Below, piece by piece: positions 1 to 8,290 of a DNA stretch of 64,000 nucleotides (position 1 is its first letter; every line of letters starts with the position of its first letter). A program made the position numbers and the translations under genes. This DNA comes from Oscillospiraceae bacterium (GTDB lineage: Bacteria; Bacillota; Clostridia; Oscillospirales; Acutalibacteraceae), in the NCBI GenBank assembly GCA_910574995.1, contig CAJTCS010000006.1, positions 105,979 through 169,978 on the forward strand, written 5' to 3'. The notes under the pieces are model-generated. The model had not been told where the DNA came from. It searched no databases and saw nothing but the letters and a program-made list of their open reading frames with translations.

Positions 1-2
1 TG

Positions 3-275
3 TTCAATTTGAGCTGTATTCAAGATGAACAGGGGGCTTCTGAAACTGTAAAACGTTTGGAACGCCTTGCAGATGAATACTCGGGTGTGCAGGACATTGC
101 GACAGCGTTCGCCAGGGGCCTGTTCAATTTGAGCGCTAAGCAGGATAAACAGAAAGCTCTAAGTACTATCAATCAGATAAAAGCCCTTGCAGCCAAGTAT
201 CCCGATAATGATGAAATTGCGTATTGTCTGAATTATGCCCAAAACGTATTTGATTCCAAATACGGGAAACAGTAA
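3..275 (+). CDS. C-terminal end of a helical repeat protein (partial)
   Basis: The frame is already open at the left edge, so only the last 90 or so residues are seen. The nucleotides at 1-14 recur at 121-134, giving an exact 120-base (40-residue) period. Each unit carries an LFNLS motif followed by a charged helix with alanine and leucine spacing (for example QIKALAAKYPDN), which resembles TPR or Sel1-like helical repeats. Such proteins are usually protein-protein scaffolds. The specific function cannot be told from this fragment. A weak terminator follows. Confidence 0.6.
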   Translation, partial: FNLSCIQDEQGASETVKRLERLADEYSGVQDIATAFARGLFNLSAKQDKQKALSTINQIKALAAKYPDNDEIAYCLNYAQNVFDSKYGKQ

Positions 276-304
276 TCTTTATATGTTGAAAGTAAAGACA
301 AAAC

Positions 305-333
305 AGAAGGCTCACATTTGTCACGGGCCTTTT
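305..333 (+). terminator. Possible weak terminator after the repeat protein
   Basis: AAGGC and GCCTT arms are separated by 15 bases and followed by TTT. The stem is only five pairs, so this is tentative. Confidence 0.3.
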
Positions 334-465
334 ACGTTATTCTTGCTCCCTTCATCGATATTCCCGAGTCTATTCTGAGTGGTACCCACAACTCCGCCAT
401 GAAATCTGTTATTTTGTAGACATACTGGCTCTCTACTTTTCGATTAGGGAAAAACATCCTGACGC

Positions 466-494
466 TTTTCAAAAAAAGAGCCTTCCTTTATAAT
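466..494 (+). promoter_or_regulatory. Promoter of the recombinase trio
   Basis: TTTTCA at 466-471 and TATAAT at 489-494 are 17 bases apart. An AGGAGG-like ribosome site at about 526-533 precedes the ATG at 539. Confidence 0.5.
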
Positions 495-538
495 AGATTC
501 ACAGATTTAGTATATGAAACTATTATAGGAGGCCCATT

Positions 539-1750
539 ATGGAAAAAGTTACGGTTGCTGAGAGTGTGCAGGAGATTTTAAAGGTTTTAGACACCAGAGG
601 GTACAAGGACAATTCCTTGTACTTCAAGCAAGTATGTTTCAATTATATTGAAAGATGGTTTCGAAGCCATGGTGCGACTTGCTATGACTCCGAGTTAGCA
701 AAGGAATATGAACTCGAGATCACTCATCGACACATAAGTGGTAGAATGGGGCGAGGAAGGATGATAGCTTTCCTCAATGCGATGGCTTATATAAAGGAAT
801 ACGCCGAGCAAGGTACGGTTTCACCTGGGAAACGCTTGTGCCCTATCCTTTTGTCCGGGTACTATCAAAAAATCCTGGAGCGTCTCAAGCACAACACGGC
901 TTGGACTGAGGGAGTGAGGCGAAATGTTATCTATGCCACGCATACCTATTTTCGCTGGCTCCACGAAAACGGGATTGAAACTCTGTCTCTTTTGGATGAG
1001 AATGTTGTAAGAAGATATATCCTCTGTTGCGCCGACCGGATGCTGCCCAGCAGTTTGAATACGATACGGCGTAATTTGAAGCATCTGCATTTGTTTTTGT
1101 ACAAAGAGGGGCTTTTGAACAGCGATTATACCGACATTCTTTCTTTTACCACACCACCTATGCACCGCATTCAAAAGCCGGTTCCCAATGATGAAATCGC
1201 TGCAGTTTTATCCAGTATTGACAGAAATACCGCTACAGGGAAGAGAAATTACGCCATGATTCTCTTGGCTGCTGTGACCGGCCTACGGGGTATCGACATT
1301 CAGAAGCTTACGTTTTCAGATATTGACTGGGTGAATGGGGAGATCCATGTCCGGCAAAGCAAAACAGAAAATATGCTGGCTTTGCCACTAACTACTGACG
1401 TAGGACAAGCCATCCAAGACTACATTTTGCATGGGAGGCCAGATTCTGCGCTTCCCAATATTTTCTTAACTGCCAAATCACCCCACGTTGCATTTACAAG
1501 CAGAGGTCTATATAGTGCTTTTAACGCTACTCGTAAAAAGATAGGATTGCCACCTTGTCCCTCTCATGGCCTCCGCCGTGCGGTGGGAACAAATCTGGTT
1601 ATTGCCGGTATCCCGGTTTCAACGGTTGCGCAAGTTCTTGGCCATTCCGACCTTTCCGCAACCAAACAGTACATATCTTTGGACAGTGCCCACTTGAAAC
1701 AGTGTGCGCTTGATTTTTCCAAACTCCCGAAAAGGAGGGATGGGGAATGA
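539..1750 (+). CDS. Tyrosine recombinase, first of the trio
   Basis: A 403-residue phage-integrase-family recombinase that cuts and rejoins DNA through a catalytic tyrosine. The C-terminal catalytic half is plain: TGLRGIDIQ carries the first arginine, SHGLRRAVGTN the His-x-x-Arg, VLGHSD the second histidine region, and KQYISLD the tyrosine. The N-terminal half is a SAM-like core-binding domain. It overlaps the next gene by four bases (ATGA), so the trio is probably translationally coupled. It has its own promoter and a good ribosome site. No defects were seen. Confidence 0.85.
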   Translation: MEKVTVAESVQEILKVLDTRGYKDNSLYFKQVCFNYIERWFRSHGATCYDSELAKEYELEITHRHISGRMGRGRMIAFLNAMAYIKEYAEQGTVSPGKRLCPILLSGYYQKILERLKHNTAWTEGVRRNVIYATHTYFRWLHENGIETLSLLDENVVRRYILCCADRMLPSSLNTIRRNLKHLHLFLYKEGLLNSDYTDILSFTTPPMHRIQKPVPNDEIAAVLSSIDRNTATGKRNYAMILLAAVTGLRGIDIQKLTFSDIDWVNGEIHVRQSKTENMLALPLTTDVGQAIQDYILHGRPDSALPNIFLTAKSPHVAFTSRGLYSAFNATRKKIGLPPCPSHGLRRAVGTNLVIAGIPVSTVAQVLGHSDLSATKQYISLDSAHLKQCALDFSKLPKRRDGE

Positions 1751-2706
1751 AGGGTTTTCAAAGCCAGTTCAAAGATAAACTGCATGAGTATGTCGCTTTC
1801 CGGGAATCCCTGGGGTTTTCATACTCCCATCATCGCTGTCTGCTGCTGTTTGACGAATACTGCCACACTTTCTACCCGAATGAGGTAGATTTGACACGGC
1901 AATTAGTGCATGGATGGCTTAAATCCGAAATCAAGTCTGGGGGAAAAGCTATAAGCAATAAGCAAGCTGCTATTCGAGGTTTTGCGAAATATCTTGGTGG
2001 CGGCGCATATATCCTTGCAGAAAGCTTTTGTAAGGATGTACGTTCTTTTCAGCCCAATCTACTTACTGACAGCGAACTGGCCGCATTCTTCACTGCGGCA
2101 GACTATCTGGAAAAGCCAAGAGACCCTTTCTTCGCAGAAACAGCAGGCATGCTCCTTCGCCTATTGTACACTTGTGGGTTAAGACCTACTGAAGTACGGA
2201 ACCTCAAACGCTCCCACATTGATTTTGACACTGGAGAGATATTCATATCCAAATCCAAGCTCAGCAAAGACCGAATTGTTATGGCGTCAAATGATATGCT
2301 TACCCTTCTTAAGGAGTACGATGGCAGGCGGAACCCGCTTTGTAGAACAACGGAAGAATTCTTTATCCATACTAACGGCAACCCCATTACCAAAGAGCAA
2401 CTGGTGGATCTGGTCTGTAAATGCTGGAAAGATGCCAACCCTGATGTAGAACCGTCTTTGCTGCCCCGGTTAAGACCATATGACCTCCGCCATCAGTTTG
2501 CATCGACTGTTTTGCATAACTGGCTGGATGAAGGCAAAAACCTCTATGCACAGCTGCCGTATCTGCGGGCGTATATGGGACATGAGGATTTCCGCGATAC
2601 GTTGTACTATGTACACATCCTGCCGGAAAGGCTGCTTGCCTCTGCTAACGTCAACTGGGAACAAATCGAATCTGCCAGATTAGGGGAGGAAGTATGGAAC
2701 CGATGA
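1747..2706 (+). CDS. Tyrosine recombinase, second of the trio
   Basis: 319 residues. The catalytic motifs are TCGLRPTEVRNL (first Arg), LRPYDLRHQFAS (His-x-x-Arg) and YMGHEDFRDTLYYVHI (second His and the tyrosine). The N-terminal part is short and helical. The start codon overlaps the stop of the first recombinase. In RIT elements all three proteins are thought to act on the same element ends, and the division of labour among them is unknown. The gene overlaps the third recombinase by 13 bases. Confidence 0.83.
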   Translation: MKGFQSQFKDKLHEYVAFRESLGFSYSHHRCLLLFDEYCHTFYPNEVDLTRQLVHGWLKSEIKSGGKAISNKQAAIRGFAKYLGGGAYILAESFCKDVRSFQPNLLTDSELAAFFTAADYLEKPRDPFFAETAGMLLRLLYTCGLRPTEVRNLKRSHIDFDTGEIFISKSKLSKDRIVMASNDMLTLLKEYDGRRNPLCRTTEEFFIHTNGNPITKEQLVDLVCKCWKDANPDVEPSLLPRLRPYDLRHQFASTVLHNWLDEGKNLYAQLPYLRAYMGHEDFRDTLYYVHILPERLLASANVNWEQIESARLGEEVWNR

Positions 2707-3734
2707 ATGACTTCTTCTCTATGGTGCATGATTTCCTTCTTATCTCATTACCCAAAGAACAAAAATGCAGCCCAAATACGACCCGTTCTTACAGGAAAGC
2801 TTTGGAATTGTTTCTAGACTATCTTGAGATGGCAAAGGGAATCCCGTTTAATGAAATCACCTTTGATGACATAGACAGAGGTGCGCTTTCTGCCTTTTTG
2901 CTTTATCTGGAGGAAGAACGCCATTGCAGTGTTTCGACAAGGAATCACCGGCTTCACTGCATACGCGCATTTTTCCGCTATGCAGCCAGAGAGGACATAG
3001 CAAATGTAAAGCACTTTAATGAAGTGCAGAAGGTCAAGTCGGCCAGACAGACAAAACCATTGGTGGAGCATATGAGTGAAACAGCAGTTAATGCCATTTT
3101 ACAACAGCCGGACACGTCCACTCTTATGGGTAAAAGGAATGCATTTTTGATGCTGCTTTTATACCGGACAGGTGTTCGTGTACAGGAACTGATAGATATC
3201 AAGCTTTGTGACCTGATTGTATCGTCGACCTCTAGTTTGACAGTATGCGGAAAGGGCTCCAAAGTGCGTGCCATCCCATTGCGCGATGATACGGCAAAAC
3301 ATCTAAAATACTATTTGGATATGTTCCACTATGACCGCGTCCCCTATTCACGCGAATATCTTTTCTATACTATCCAAAATGGGCGCAGAAAACAGATGAC
3401 AGCGGACAACGTCCGGTACTTATTGCGCAAATACGGAAACCAGGCGCGAGAGGGCTGCCTTGAGGTTCCGGAAAATGTGCATCCACATCTCTTTCGTCAT
3501 TCCCTTGCTATGTCGCTATACAGAAATGGTGTGGATCTATCTCTGATTTCTCAATGGCTGGGACATGCCAATATAGAGACCACCTTAATCTATGCCCATG
3601 CGGACACGGAAATTAAGAGACGAGCCATTGAGCAGGCTGTTCCCGCCGATTCACCACTTAAATCCCATCTGGAGGCAACACGATATACGGTCAATGACAA
3701 ACTGCTGCTCAAACAGCTTTGCGGGCTTAAATAG
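2694..3734 (+). CDS. Tyrosine recombinase, third of the trio
   Basis: 346 residues with an XerC/XerD-like arrangement. The N-terminal core-binding domain (SPNTTRSYRKALELFLDYL style) is followed by catalytic motifs YRTGVRVQELIDI, HPHLFRHSLAMSL and WLGHANIETTLIYAHAD. All RHRH-Y positions appear present, so the enzyme looks functional. The gene ends eight bases before the right terminal inverted repeat of the element. The three recombinases differ clearly from each other, so they are not a recent tandem duplication. Confidence 0.85.
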   Translation: MEPMNDFFSMVHDFLLISLPKEQKCSPNTTRSYRKALELFLDYLEMAKGIPFNEITFDDIDRGALSAFLLYLEEERHCSVSTRNHRLHCIRAFFRYAAREDIANVKHFNEVQKVKSARQTKPLVEHMSETAVNAILQQPDTSTLMGKRNAFLMLLLYRTGVRVQELIDIKLCDLIVSSTSSLTVCGKGSKVRAIPLRDDTAKHLKYYLDMFHYDRVPYSREYLFYTIQNGRRKQMTADNVRYLLRKYGNQAREGCLEVPENVHPHLFRHSLAMSLYRNGVDLSLISQWLGHANIETTLIYAHADTEIKRRAIEQAVPADSPLKSHLEATRYTVNDKLLLKQLCGLK

Positions 3735-3742
3735 CAGAAATT

Positions 3743-3807
3743 GTTATCATGAAATCTCAATTGAAAGCGACAGGCTTTCTACGGTATTTTGGGTATTTCA
3801 TGATAAC
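3743..3807. repeat. Right-end perfect inverted repeat of the RIT element
   Basis: GTTATCATGAAAT (3743-3755) and ATTTCATGATAAC (3795-3807) are exact 13-base inverted arms around a 39-base spacer. This is the expected form of paired binding sites for a tyrosine recombinase. The outer arm supplies the stop codon of the truncated yolD-like gene. Confidence 0.65.
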
Positions 3808-3950
3808 TTTTTTTGCGGATAATCGGCTTTATCATGAATTCCTGATAAAGCCGAGAACGGCGCAAATTGTTTGGCCCGATTCGTCAAATCCATCTTCGGA
3901 TGCTTGGAGACGGGCCGCTCCATATGCAAAATATCATCATATTTACCCAT
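3798..3950 (-). pseudogene. YolD-like protein, truncated by the RIT element
   Basis: Starts at an ATG overlapping the polymerase stop by eight bases. It reads MGKYDDILHMERPVS, then NRAKQFAPFSALSG, the conserved N-terminal half of the YolD-like family found beside Y-family polymerases in Bacillota. The protein stops after 50 residues, inside the inverted repeat of the element, whereas the family is normally about 110-150 residues. The missing half was not found on the far side of the element near position 400. An 11-base inverted repeat (3824-3834 with 3843-3853) lies inside the coding sequence. Confidence 0.7.
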
Positions 3951-5320
3951 TTGCTTTGTGTCCCCCGATCTGCTCGTTCCGCTCCAAAGTTGTGGCCCCA
4001 TCCAGCAAATCATAGCACTTGAAAACCGCGCTTTTGCCGAACCGGTCCTGCACCCGAAGCATGGCTTTGACCAGCGCAATTTCCCTGTCCTCTGCCGAGG
4101 TATCCACGAAGAAGCCAAGCTGGGGCGGCACGTCTGCCCGGTTGGACAGCCGGATGGCCGTGACATACAACTTGCGGGAGGACAGCTTCGGTTCGATGAT
4201 TTTCTCAAAAAGCTCCATGGTGGCCTTCATAATGTGCGACGGGCAGGCAGTCGGCCCCCCCAGCTTGGTGGTGCCCCGCGCCGAAACGGGCGCTTTCTTG
4301 CCATAATAATTGACCTGCGTTGGCCCGGAGTAGGTGCCGTCCGCCGTACATCTCCAATCGTAGCTGATATGCAGGTGGATGCCCTCGGCCACCATGTCCG
4401 TGGCAATCAGGCGGCGGATGACCTCCTCTGTCATTTCCTTAATCACAAGTTTCGTCTTTTCATAGTCATACCCGCACTTGAGGGCCTGCCCGCTAGTGAA
4501 GGATTTTGTGTCGCTTTTATATGCCTTGATATGCTCCATCCGGCAAGGCTCAAGGCCCCATGCGTGATCCACAAGTATTTCCGCGTCCACGCCAAACTCA
4601 TGGAAAAGCAGATCCTCATGGGTAAGGCTCAGTTTGGCAAGATCGCCCATGGTGTGTACGCCGAATTTCTCCAGCCGTTTTGTGGTGCCCTCCGCTATCA
4701 TCCAGAAGTCTGTAAGGGGCTTATGCCCCCACAGCTTTTTTCGGAAAGACATCTCGTCCAATTCCGCGATACGCACACCATCCTTGTCGGCGGGGACGTG
4801 CTTCGCCTCTATATCCATGGCAATTTTTGCCAAGTACAAATTGGTGCCGATGCCTGCCGTGGCCGTTATGCCGGTGGTGGCCAGAATATCCCGGATGATG
4901 GTCATGGCCAGGTCGTGGGCGGTCATTTCATATAATGATAGGTATTCTGTTACATCAATAAAAATTTCATCTATCGAGTAGACATGGCAGCTTTCCGGCG
5001 CAACATATTTCAAATACACCCCGTAAATATCAGTAGACACGTCTAAATACCGCTGCATCCGGGGCGGCGCGATAATATACTGGATTTCTTTGCCTGTACT
5101 CTCCTTAATGCCCTGCACCCTTTGTTTGACCTCAAACAACCGCGCCCGCCCGGAGATGCCGTAGGCTTTCAGCGAAGGTGACACAGCTAGGCAGATGGTC
5201 CCGTCTGTGCGGGATTCGTCCGCCACGACCAAGTTTGTGGTGAGGGGGTCTAGGCCCCTATCCACACACTCTACGCTGGCGTAGAAACTATTTCAGGTCA
5301 ATGCAGATGTATTGACCCAT
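3943..5320 (-). pseudogene. Y-family DNA polymerase (UmuC/DinB-like), frameshifted
   Basis: An SOS translesion polymerase of the ImpB/MucB/SamB family, about 458 residues if joined. From the ATG at 5320 the first ten codons read MGQYICIDLK, which includes the catalytic Asp. A single extra T at 5290 then creates an in-frame TAG. The next frame resumes at once with S-F-Y-A-S-V-E-C, the expected continuation with the steric-gate residues. The second catalytic cluster (VYSIDEIFIDVTEY) and the TAGIGTNLYLAKIA motif are intact. Without frame slippage only a GTG at 5265 could start the remainder, and that product would lack the first catalytic Asp. The single lesion suggests recent inactivation. Confidence 0.8.
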
Positions 5321-5339
5321 GAGTACCGCCCCCTTAGTC

Positions 5340-5392
5340 GAACGCAAGTTCTTATTCACTTTAATTATAGAACGGTTGTTCCCAAAAGTCAA
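5340..5392 (-). promoter_or_regulatory. SOS promoter with two perfect LexA boxes
   Basis: On the minus strand TTGACT (5392-5387) and TATAAT (5369-5364) are 17 bases apart. Two GAAC-N4-GTTC boxes, the Gram-positive LexA (DinR) site, lie at 5370-5381, overlapping the spacer, and at 5340-5351, just downstream of the start of transcription. LexA bound here would block the polymerase gene. Confidence 0.8.
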
Positions 5393-5416
5393 CCGGAAGT
5401 TACTTCCAAAACCAAA

Positions 5417-5450
5417 CCGGAGCAGACGCCTTGATCTGCATCTGCCCCGG
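5417..5450. terminator. Hairpin between polymerase promoter and agrC end
   Basis: CCGGAGCAGA and TCTGCCCCGG can pair with one mismatch, flanked by a T-rich run on the right and an A/T-rich run on the left. It probably ends agrC transcription. Confidence 0.5.
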
Positions 5451-5460
5451 CTTATTTTTA

Positions 5461-6759
5461 TTATGGGAACAATATTAAGGTATGGAATGTTTGCGTGCTT
5501 TCCTCAAAATACTGCTGCATCTGCCCGTTGTACTTTTTTATGACAGCCTGCACGCTTTTCAGCCCCAGGCCGTGCTTCCCTTTGTCGGCTTTTTGCGTCA
5601 GCATCCCGCCCGCTTTATCCATGGCAGGCGGCGCGGTGCAGGAATTGACCAGGGAGATCCGCAGGGAATGGCTGGCCCGTGAATCTACCAGCAGCTCTAT
5701 GCAGGGCAGTCCCTGCCCCATCGCTGCCTCTACCGCGTTTTCCAAAAGGTTGCCGAACAAAGCCGTGATATCGCTGGGCGCCATTTTCCCTACCCCCTGG
5801 CACCTTGCGTCCAGGGAGAACCCGATCCCCTTTGCCTGGCAGACTTCACGGTACCGGCACAAAATCACATCAAGCGTAGGGTTCCCGCAGATGCGTACAC
5901 GGTTTTGCAGGGCAGGGGACCGCTTCAGATCTGACACATACTCGCTCACCACCTGGTAGGGCTCCCCCTTGGCCAGCCCCAGGATGGCCTCCAGATGATG
6001 GCGGATGTCGTGGATCAGGATGCGCTGCTGTTCATACTGTTCCTCCAAAGCGGAAAAGTATGCCTCCTCGGCCCGCTCCTTTTGCAGCATAAGCTGTAAG
6101 GAAAGGTTTTGCTGGTTGATCCGCTGGCTATAGTGGTGGGCGGCAAATACCAGGAGGTTGGAAAAAAGCAGCAGGAACGCCCCGATCAAAATGGAAGCCT
6201 CCAGTTCCAAAGGCAGCTCCACCAGCGTGGCTGTGTAAATCAACACCAGCAGGATAAAGACGCTTACAGCAGAGAAGCTTCCCAACAGCAGGGCTGTGGC
6301 GCCGATAGGGGGGCCGCCTGTACCCTTGCCCCTGACGAAAAGCAAGCACAGCTTTGTCAGGATGAAATATAACAGTTTACTGAACACAGACAGTACAGAG
6401 AAAACAAGGAAGCTGGTCTGATATTTCTCAAAGCCGCCCAGCAGCGCGCCCAAGGGAATTTCCACAATGAGTTCTGATACGACCATCAGGCACGTGAGCA
6501 CCGCAGAATGGAATAGCGCGGCTTTCCAAGGGCAGGAAAAGAAAAGGCATAGGGGCAGGAGGTTTGCCAGTGCAAAAAGCAATGTGTTCGACCACATGCG
6601 TGAGGGGGCAAACAGCATCCAGGCCAGCCCATATGCCGCCGCCAGCCCCAAGGCGGCTTGCCAGGCTTTCCCCTTTAAAGGGAACTGCGGGGAGAAATAC
6701 TGCCATGCGGTCAGGGCTTCTACTATGTAAACACCGAGGGATACCAGTTGGCCTGCCAT
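5461..6759 (-). CDS. agrC: AgrC-like sensor histidine kinase
   Basis: 432 residues. About six hydrophobic segments fill the first 190 residues, forming the peptide-sensing membrane domain. A coiled linker leads to the phosphoacceptor region (LIHDIRHHLEAILG) and a GHKL-type ATPase domain with the N box LFGNLLENAVEAA and G box GLGLKSVQAV. This is the AgrC/VirS class that detects cyclic peptides and phosphorylates a LytTR regulator. The start ATG overlaps the agrA stop as TAATG, so the two are coupled. A GTG at 6765 is an alternative start. Confidence 0.8.
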   Translation of the reverse strand: MAGQLVSLGVYIVEALTAWQYFSPQFPLKGKAWQAALGLAAAYGLAWMLFAPSRMWSNTLLFALANLLPLCLFFSCPWKAALFHSAVLTCLMVVSELIVEIPLGALLGGFEKYQTSFLVFSVLSVFSKLLYFILTKLCLLFVRGKGTGGPPIGATALLLGSFSAVSVFILLVLIYTATLVELPLELEASILIGAFLLLFSNLLVFAAHHYSQRINQQNLSLQLMLQKERAEEAYFSALEEQYEQQRILIHDIRHHLEAILGLAKGEPYQVVSEYVSDLKRSPALQNRVRICGNPTLDVILCRYREVCQAKGIGFSLDARCQGVGKMAPSDITALFGNLLENAVEAAMGQGLPCIELLVDSRASHSLRISLVNSCTAPPAMDKAGGMLTQKADKGKHGLGLKSVQAVIKKYNGQMQQYFEESTQTFHTLILFP

Positions 6760-7475
6760 TACCACATCGCCTCCACATACAGCATATAGGCGTTCTTAAA
6801 ATCTGTGTACCTGCGTCGGGATAGGTAGGCGGTATGGCTGCCGCCATCGGGGACACGAAGGGTAATGGAACCGGAAGAAAAGCTGTGTACATATTTCATG
6901 TTTACAATGAAACCGCGATGGGTCTGATAGAAGCTGCCGGCCTCCAGCAGCTTCTGCCAATGCTTCATAGGCTGTAGGGAACGATAGGCGGCCCCAACGG
7001 TATGGACACGGCTCCCCTTCCCGGCACTTTCCACCATCACGATGTCATCCGCATACCGCGTAACTACCTCCCCAGCGGTCTCAATAAGGACGGGCTTCGC
7101 GTCCAGGCCAAGCTGGAACAGGGCGTCCTTCATGTTCCGAAAAATCCGGGCCTTGTCCAAGGGCTTTGTAAGGTACCGGAACACATGGAATTTCATAGCC
7201 TCGTCCAAATAATCCCCATAAGAGGTGACGATAAAAACTTTAATATGGGGGTTACGCTTCTGCAGCCTGGCCCCTGTGTGGATACCACTGAGGCCGGGCA
7301 TCTCTACGTCCAGGAAAGCGATGTCCACCTTCTTTTCGTGTTCCAGCAGGGCTTCACCGGTGGTATAGGAGGAATATTCCGGCTGCTCCAAGTGCCCTGC
7401 CCGAAAAAATTCCCGCAGGATGCCCTCTAATTGCGCCACGATCCGGGGATCATCGTCACAGAATACGATACGCAA
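6759..7475 (-). CDS. agrA: AgrA-like LytTR response regulator
   Basis: 238 residues. The receiver domain has the acidic pair (VFCDDDP), the phosphoacceptor Asp (AFLDVEMPG) and the Lys (YLTKPL). A C-terminal LytTR DNA-binding domain follows. I chose a TTG start at 7475 because GAGGAGG lies eight bases upstream and the receiver strand begins immediately (LRIVFCDDDP); the longer open frame adds an unlikely 35-residue leader. The gene is between the XRE regulator (55-base gap) and agrC. Confidence 0.8.
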   Translation of the reverse strand: MRIVFCDDDPRIVAQLEGILREFFRAGHLEQPEYSSYTTGEALLEHEKKVDIAFLDVEMPGLSGIHTGARLQKRNPHIKVFIVTSYGDYLDEAMKFHVFRYLTKPLDKARIFRNMKDALFQLGLDAKPVLIETAGEVVTRYADDIVMVESAGKGSRVHTVGAAYRSLQPMKHWQKLLEAGSFYQTHRGFIVNMKYVHSFSSGSITLRVPDGGSHTAYLSRRRYTDFKNAYMLYVEAMW

Positions 7476-7530
7476 CCACGCCGCCTCCTCATCCAAATTT
7501 ACAATTGTTAATGAAAAGGGAGGGAAGCCC

Positions 7531-7863
7531 TCAAGGCTGTCCCTCCTCATAATTTGCCAAAAACCGGGTAATAGCCGCAATCAACGCTACATTCTTTTCA
7601 CTGCAAAGACGCAGGTGCCCCATGATGCTTTGAGGGACATTGTTGGAATGCATGGTACCCTCCAGCAGATAATCCGGCGTCACATCCAGTTCTGTACATA
7701 TGCGGATAAATACCTCCAGGCTGGGGGAGGTTTTTCCCAGTTCGATGCCGGACAAGTGGTTGTTGCTGACACCCAGCTTCTCCGCAAGTTCCTTTTGTTT
7801 AAGCTGGAAAGACTTGCGCCTTTGGGCGATCCGCCTCCCCATTTCAACAGCGTCCAGCTCCAT
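7531..7863 (-). CDS. XRE-family HTH regulator in the agr locus
   Basis: 110 residues. A classic lambda-repressor-type helix-turn-helix occupies residues 8-65 (RRIAQRRKSFQLKQKELAEKL, then NNHLSGIELGKTSPSLE). The C-terminal 45 residues have no recognised domain. It is the first gene of the leftward agrA-agrC operon and is transcribed away from agrD. It probably represses its own operon or agrDB through the repeats in the shared upstream region. The effector is unknown. Confidence 0.7.
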   Translation of the reverse strand: MELDAVEMGRRIAQRRKSFQLKQKELAEKLGVSNNHLSGIELGKTSPSLEVFIRICTELDVTPDYLLEGTMHSNNVPQSIMGHLRLCSEKNVALIAAITRFLANYEEGQP

Positions 7864-8134
7864 GATCCGCCACCTCCCGACCGACTGTTACATGCTATCA
7901 TGAGTTGGGATAATAGTAAACAAAATAAAACCGAATAATTCTTTATCAATTGTAATTCGGTGAAGAAATTTTGAAATAAGAGCGAATTATTCTGTAAAAA
8001 TTGTCATTTCAGAATAAAAAAGGCTGTTTTTGACCATTTAACCCGGTTTTAATACCGTTTGCATCCAAAGGGTAGAAAAGGGGTAAAAAATATTGTAGAC
8101 TAGATAAAACTGATATATTAAAGGAGGTTTCTAA
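7864..8134. promoter_or_regulatory. Divergent agr control region
   Basis: AT-rich region between the XRE gene and agrD. ACCGAAT (7930-7936) and ATTCGGT (7955-7961) form an inverted repeat. GAATAATTC and its reverse complement GAATTATTC occur about 50 bases apart. ACCATTTAA (8033-8041) and ACCGTTTGC (8054-8062) are nine-base direct repeats 12 bases apart, which fits the LytTR (AgrA) box pattern with mismatches. TAGACT or TAGATA near 8096-8106 may be the -10 element. AAGGAGG at 8121-8127 is the agrD ribosome site. Confidence 0.45.
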
Positions 8135-8290
8135 ATGTCCAAACTCAACTTCTATACTTCAAAAATCCTTTCCTACGCTGCGGCTTTCCTGACAGCCGTA
8201 CTATTCGTGGGGGCAAACTCCGCCTCGTCCTGCATGGTCTACCAGCCAAAAGCCCCTGCCAGCCTGTCCCGGTTCAGCAAGATCAAATGA
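8135..8290 (+). CDS. agrD: AgrD-like cyclic autoinducer prepeptide
   Basis: 51 residues. The N-terminal amphipathic or hydrophobic leader (residues 5-26, including SYAAAFLTAVLFVGA) is followed by SASSCMVYQPKAP and a basic C-terminal tail. This matches the cyclic (thio)lactone autoinducer family, where the Cys (residue 33) closes a ring and the proline-rich tail is removed by AgrB. The ring is probably Cys33 to Tyr36 or Gln37, which is short. Its stop overlaps the agrB start (ATGA), and the ribosome site AAGGAGG is strong. Confidence 0.8.
   Translation: MSKLNFYTSKILSYAAAFLTAVLFVGANSASSCMVYQPKAPASLSRFSKIK

Larger units (their letters stand above)
398..3807 (+). mobile_element. RIT-type element (recombinases in trio)
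   Basis: Three tyrosine recombinase genes lie in one orientation with 4 and 13 base overlaps, which is the defining layout of RIT elements (Tn554 tnpA/tnpB is a related arrangement). The right end has a perfect inverted repeat, GTTATCATGAAAT at 3743-3755 and ATTTCATGATAAC at 3795-3807. Read inward from each end, the left flank (CATGAAAT at 398-405, then GTAGA, CTG, TTTC) shares spaced blocks with the reverse complement of the right end, suggesting imperfect terminal inverted repeats. The element appears to have inserted into a yolD-like gene on its right. The left boundary is uncertain. Confidence 0.6.

Noticed and set aside
281-420. Search for the missing half of yolD left of the RIT element
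   Set aside because: The minus-strand translation there does not resemble the YolD-like C-terminal half, so a simple insertion with both halves present cannot be claimed.
3871-4935. A 354-codon open frame on the plus strand across the polymerase gene
   Set aside because: It is the reverse strand of the Y-family polymerase, whose minus-strand protein has clear motifs; the plus frame has none.
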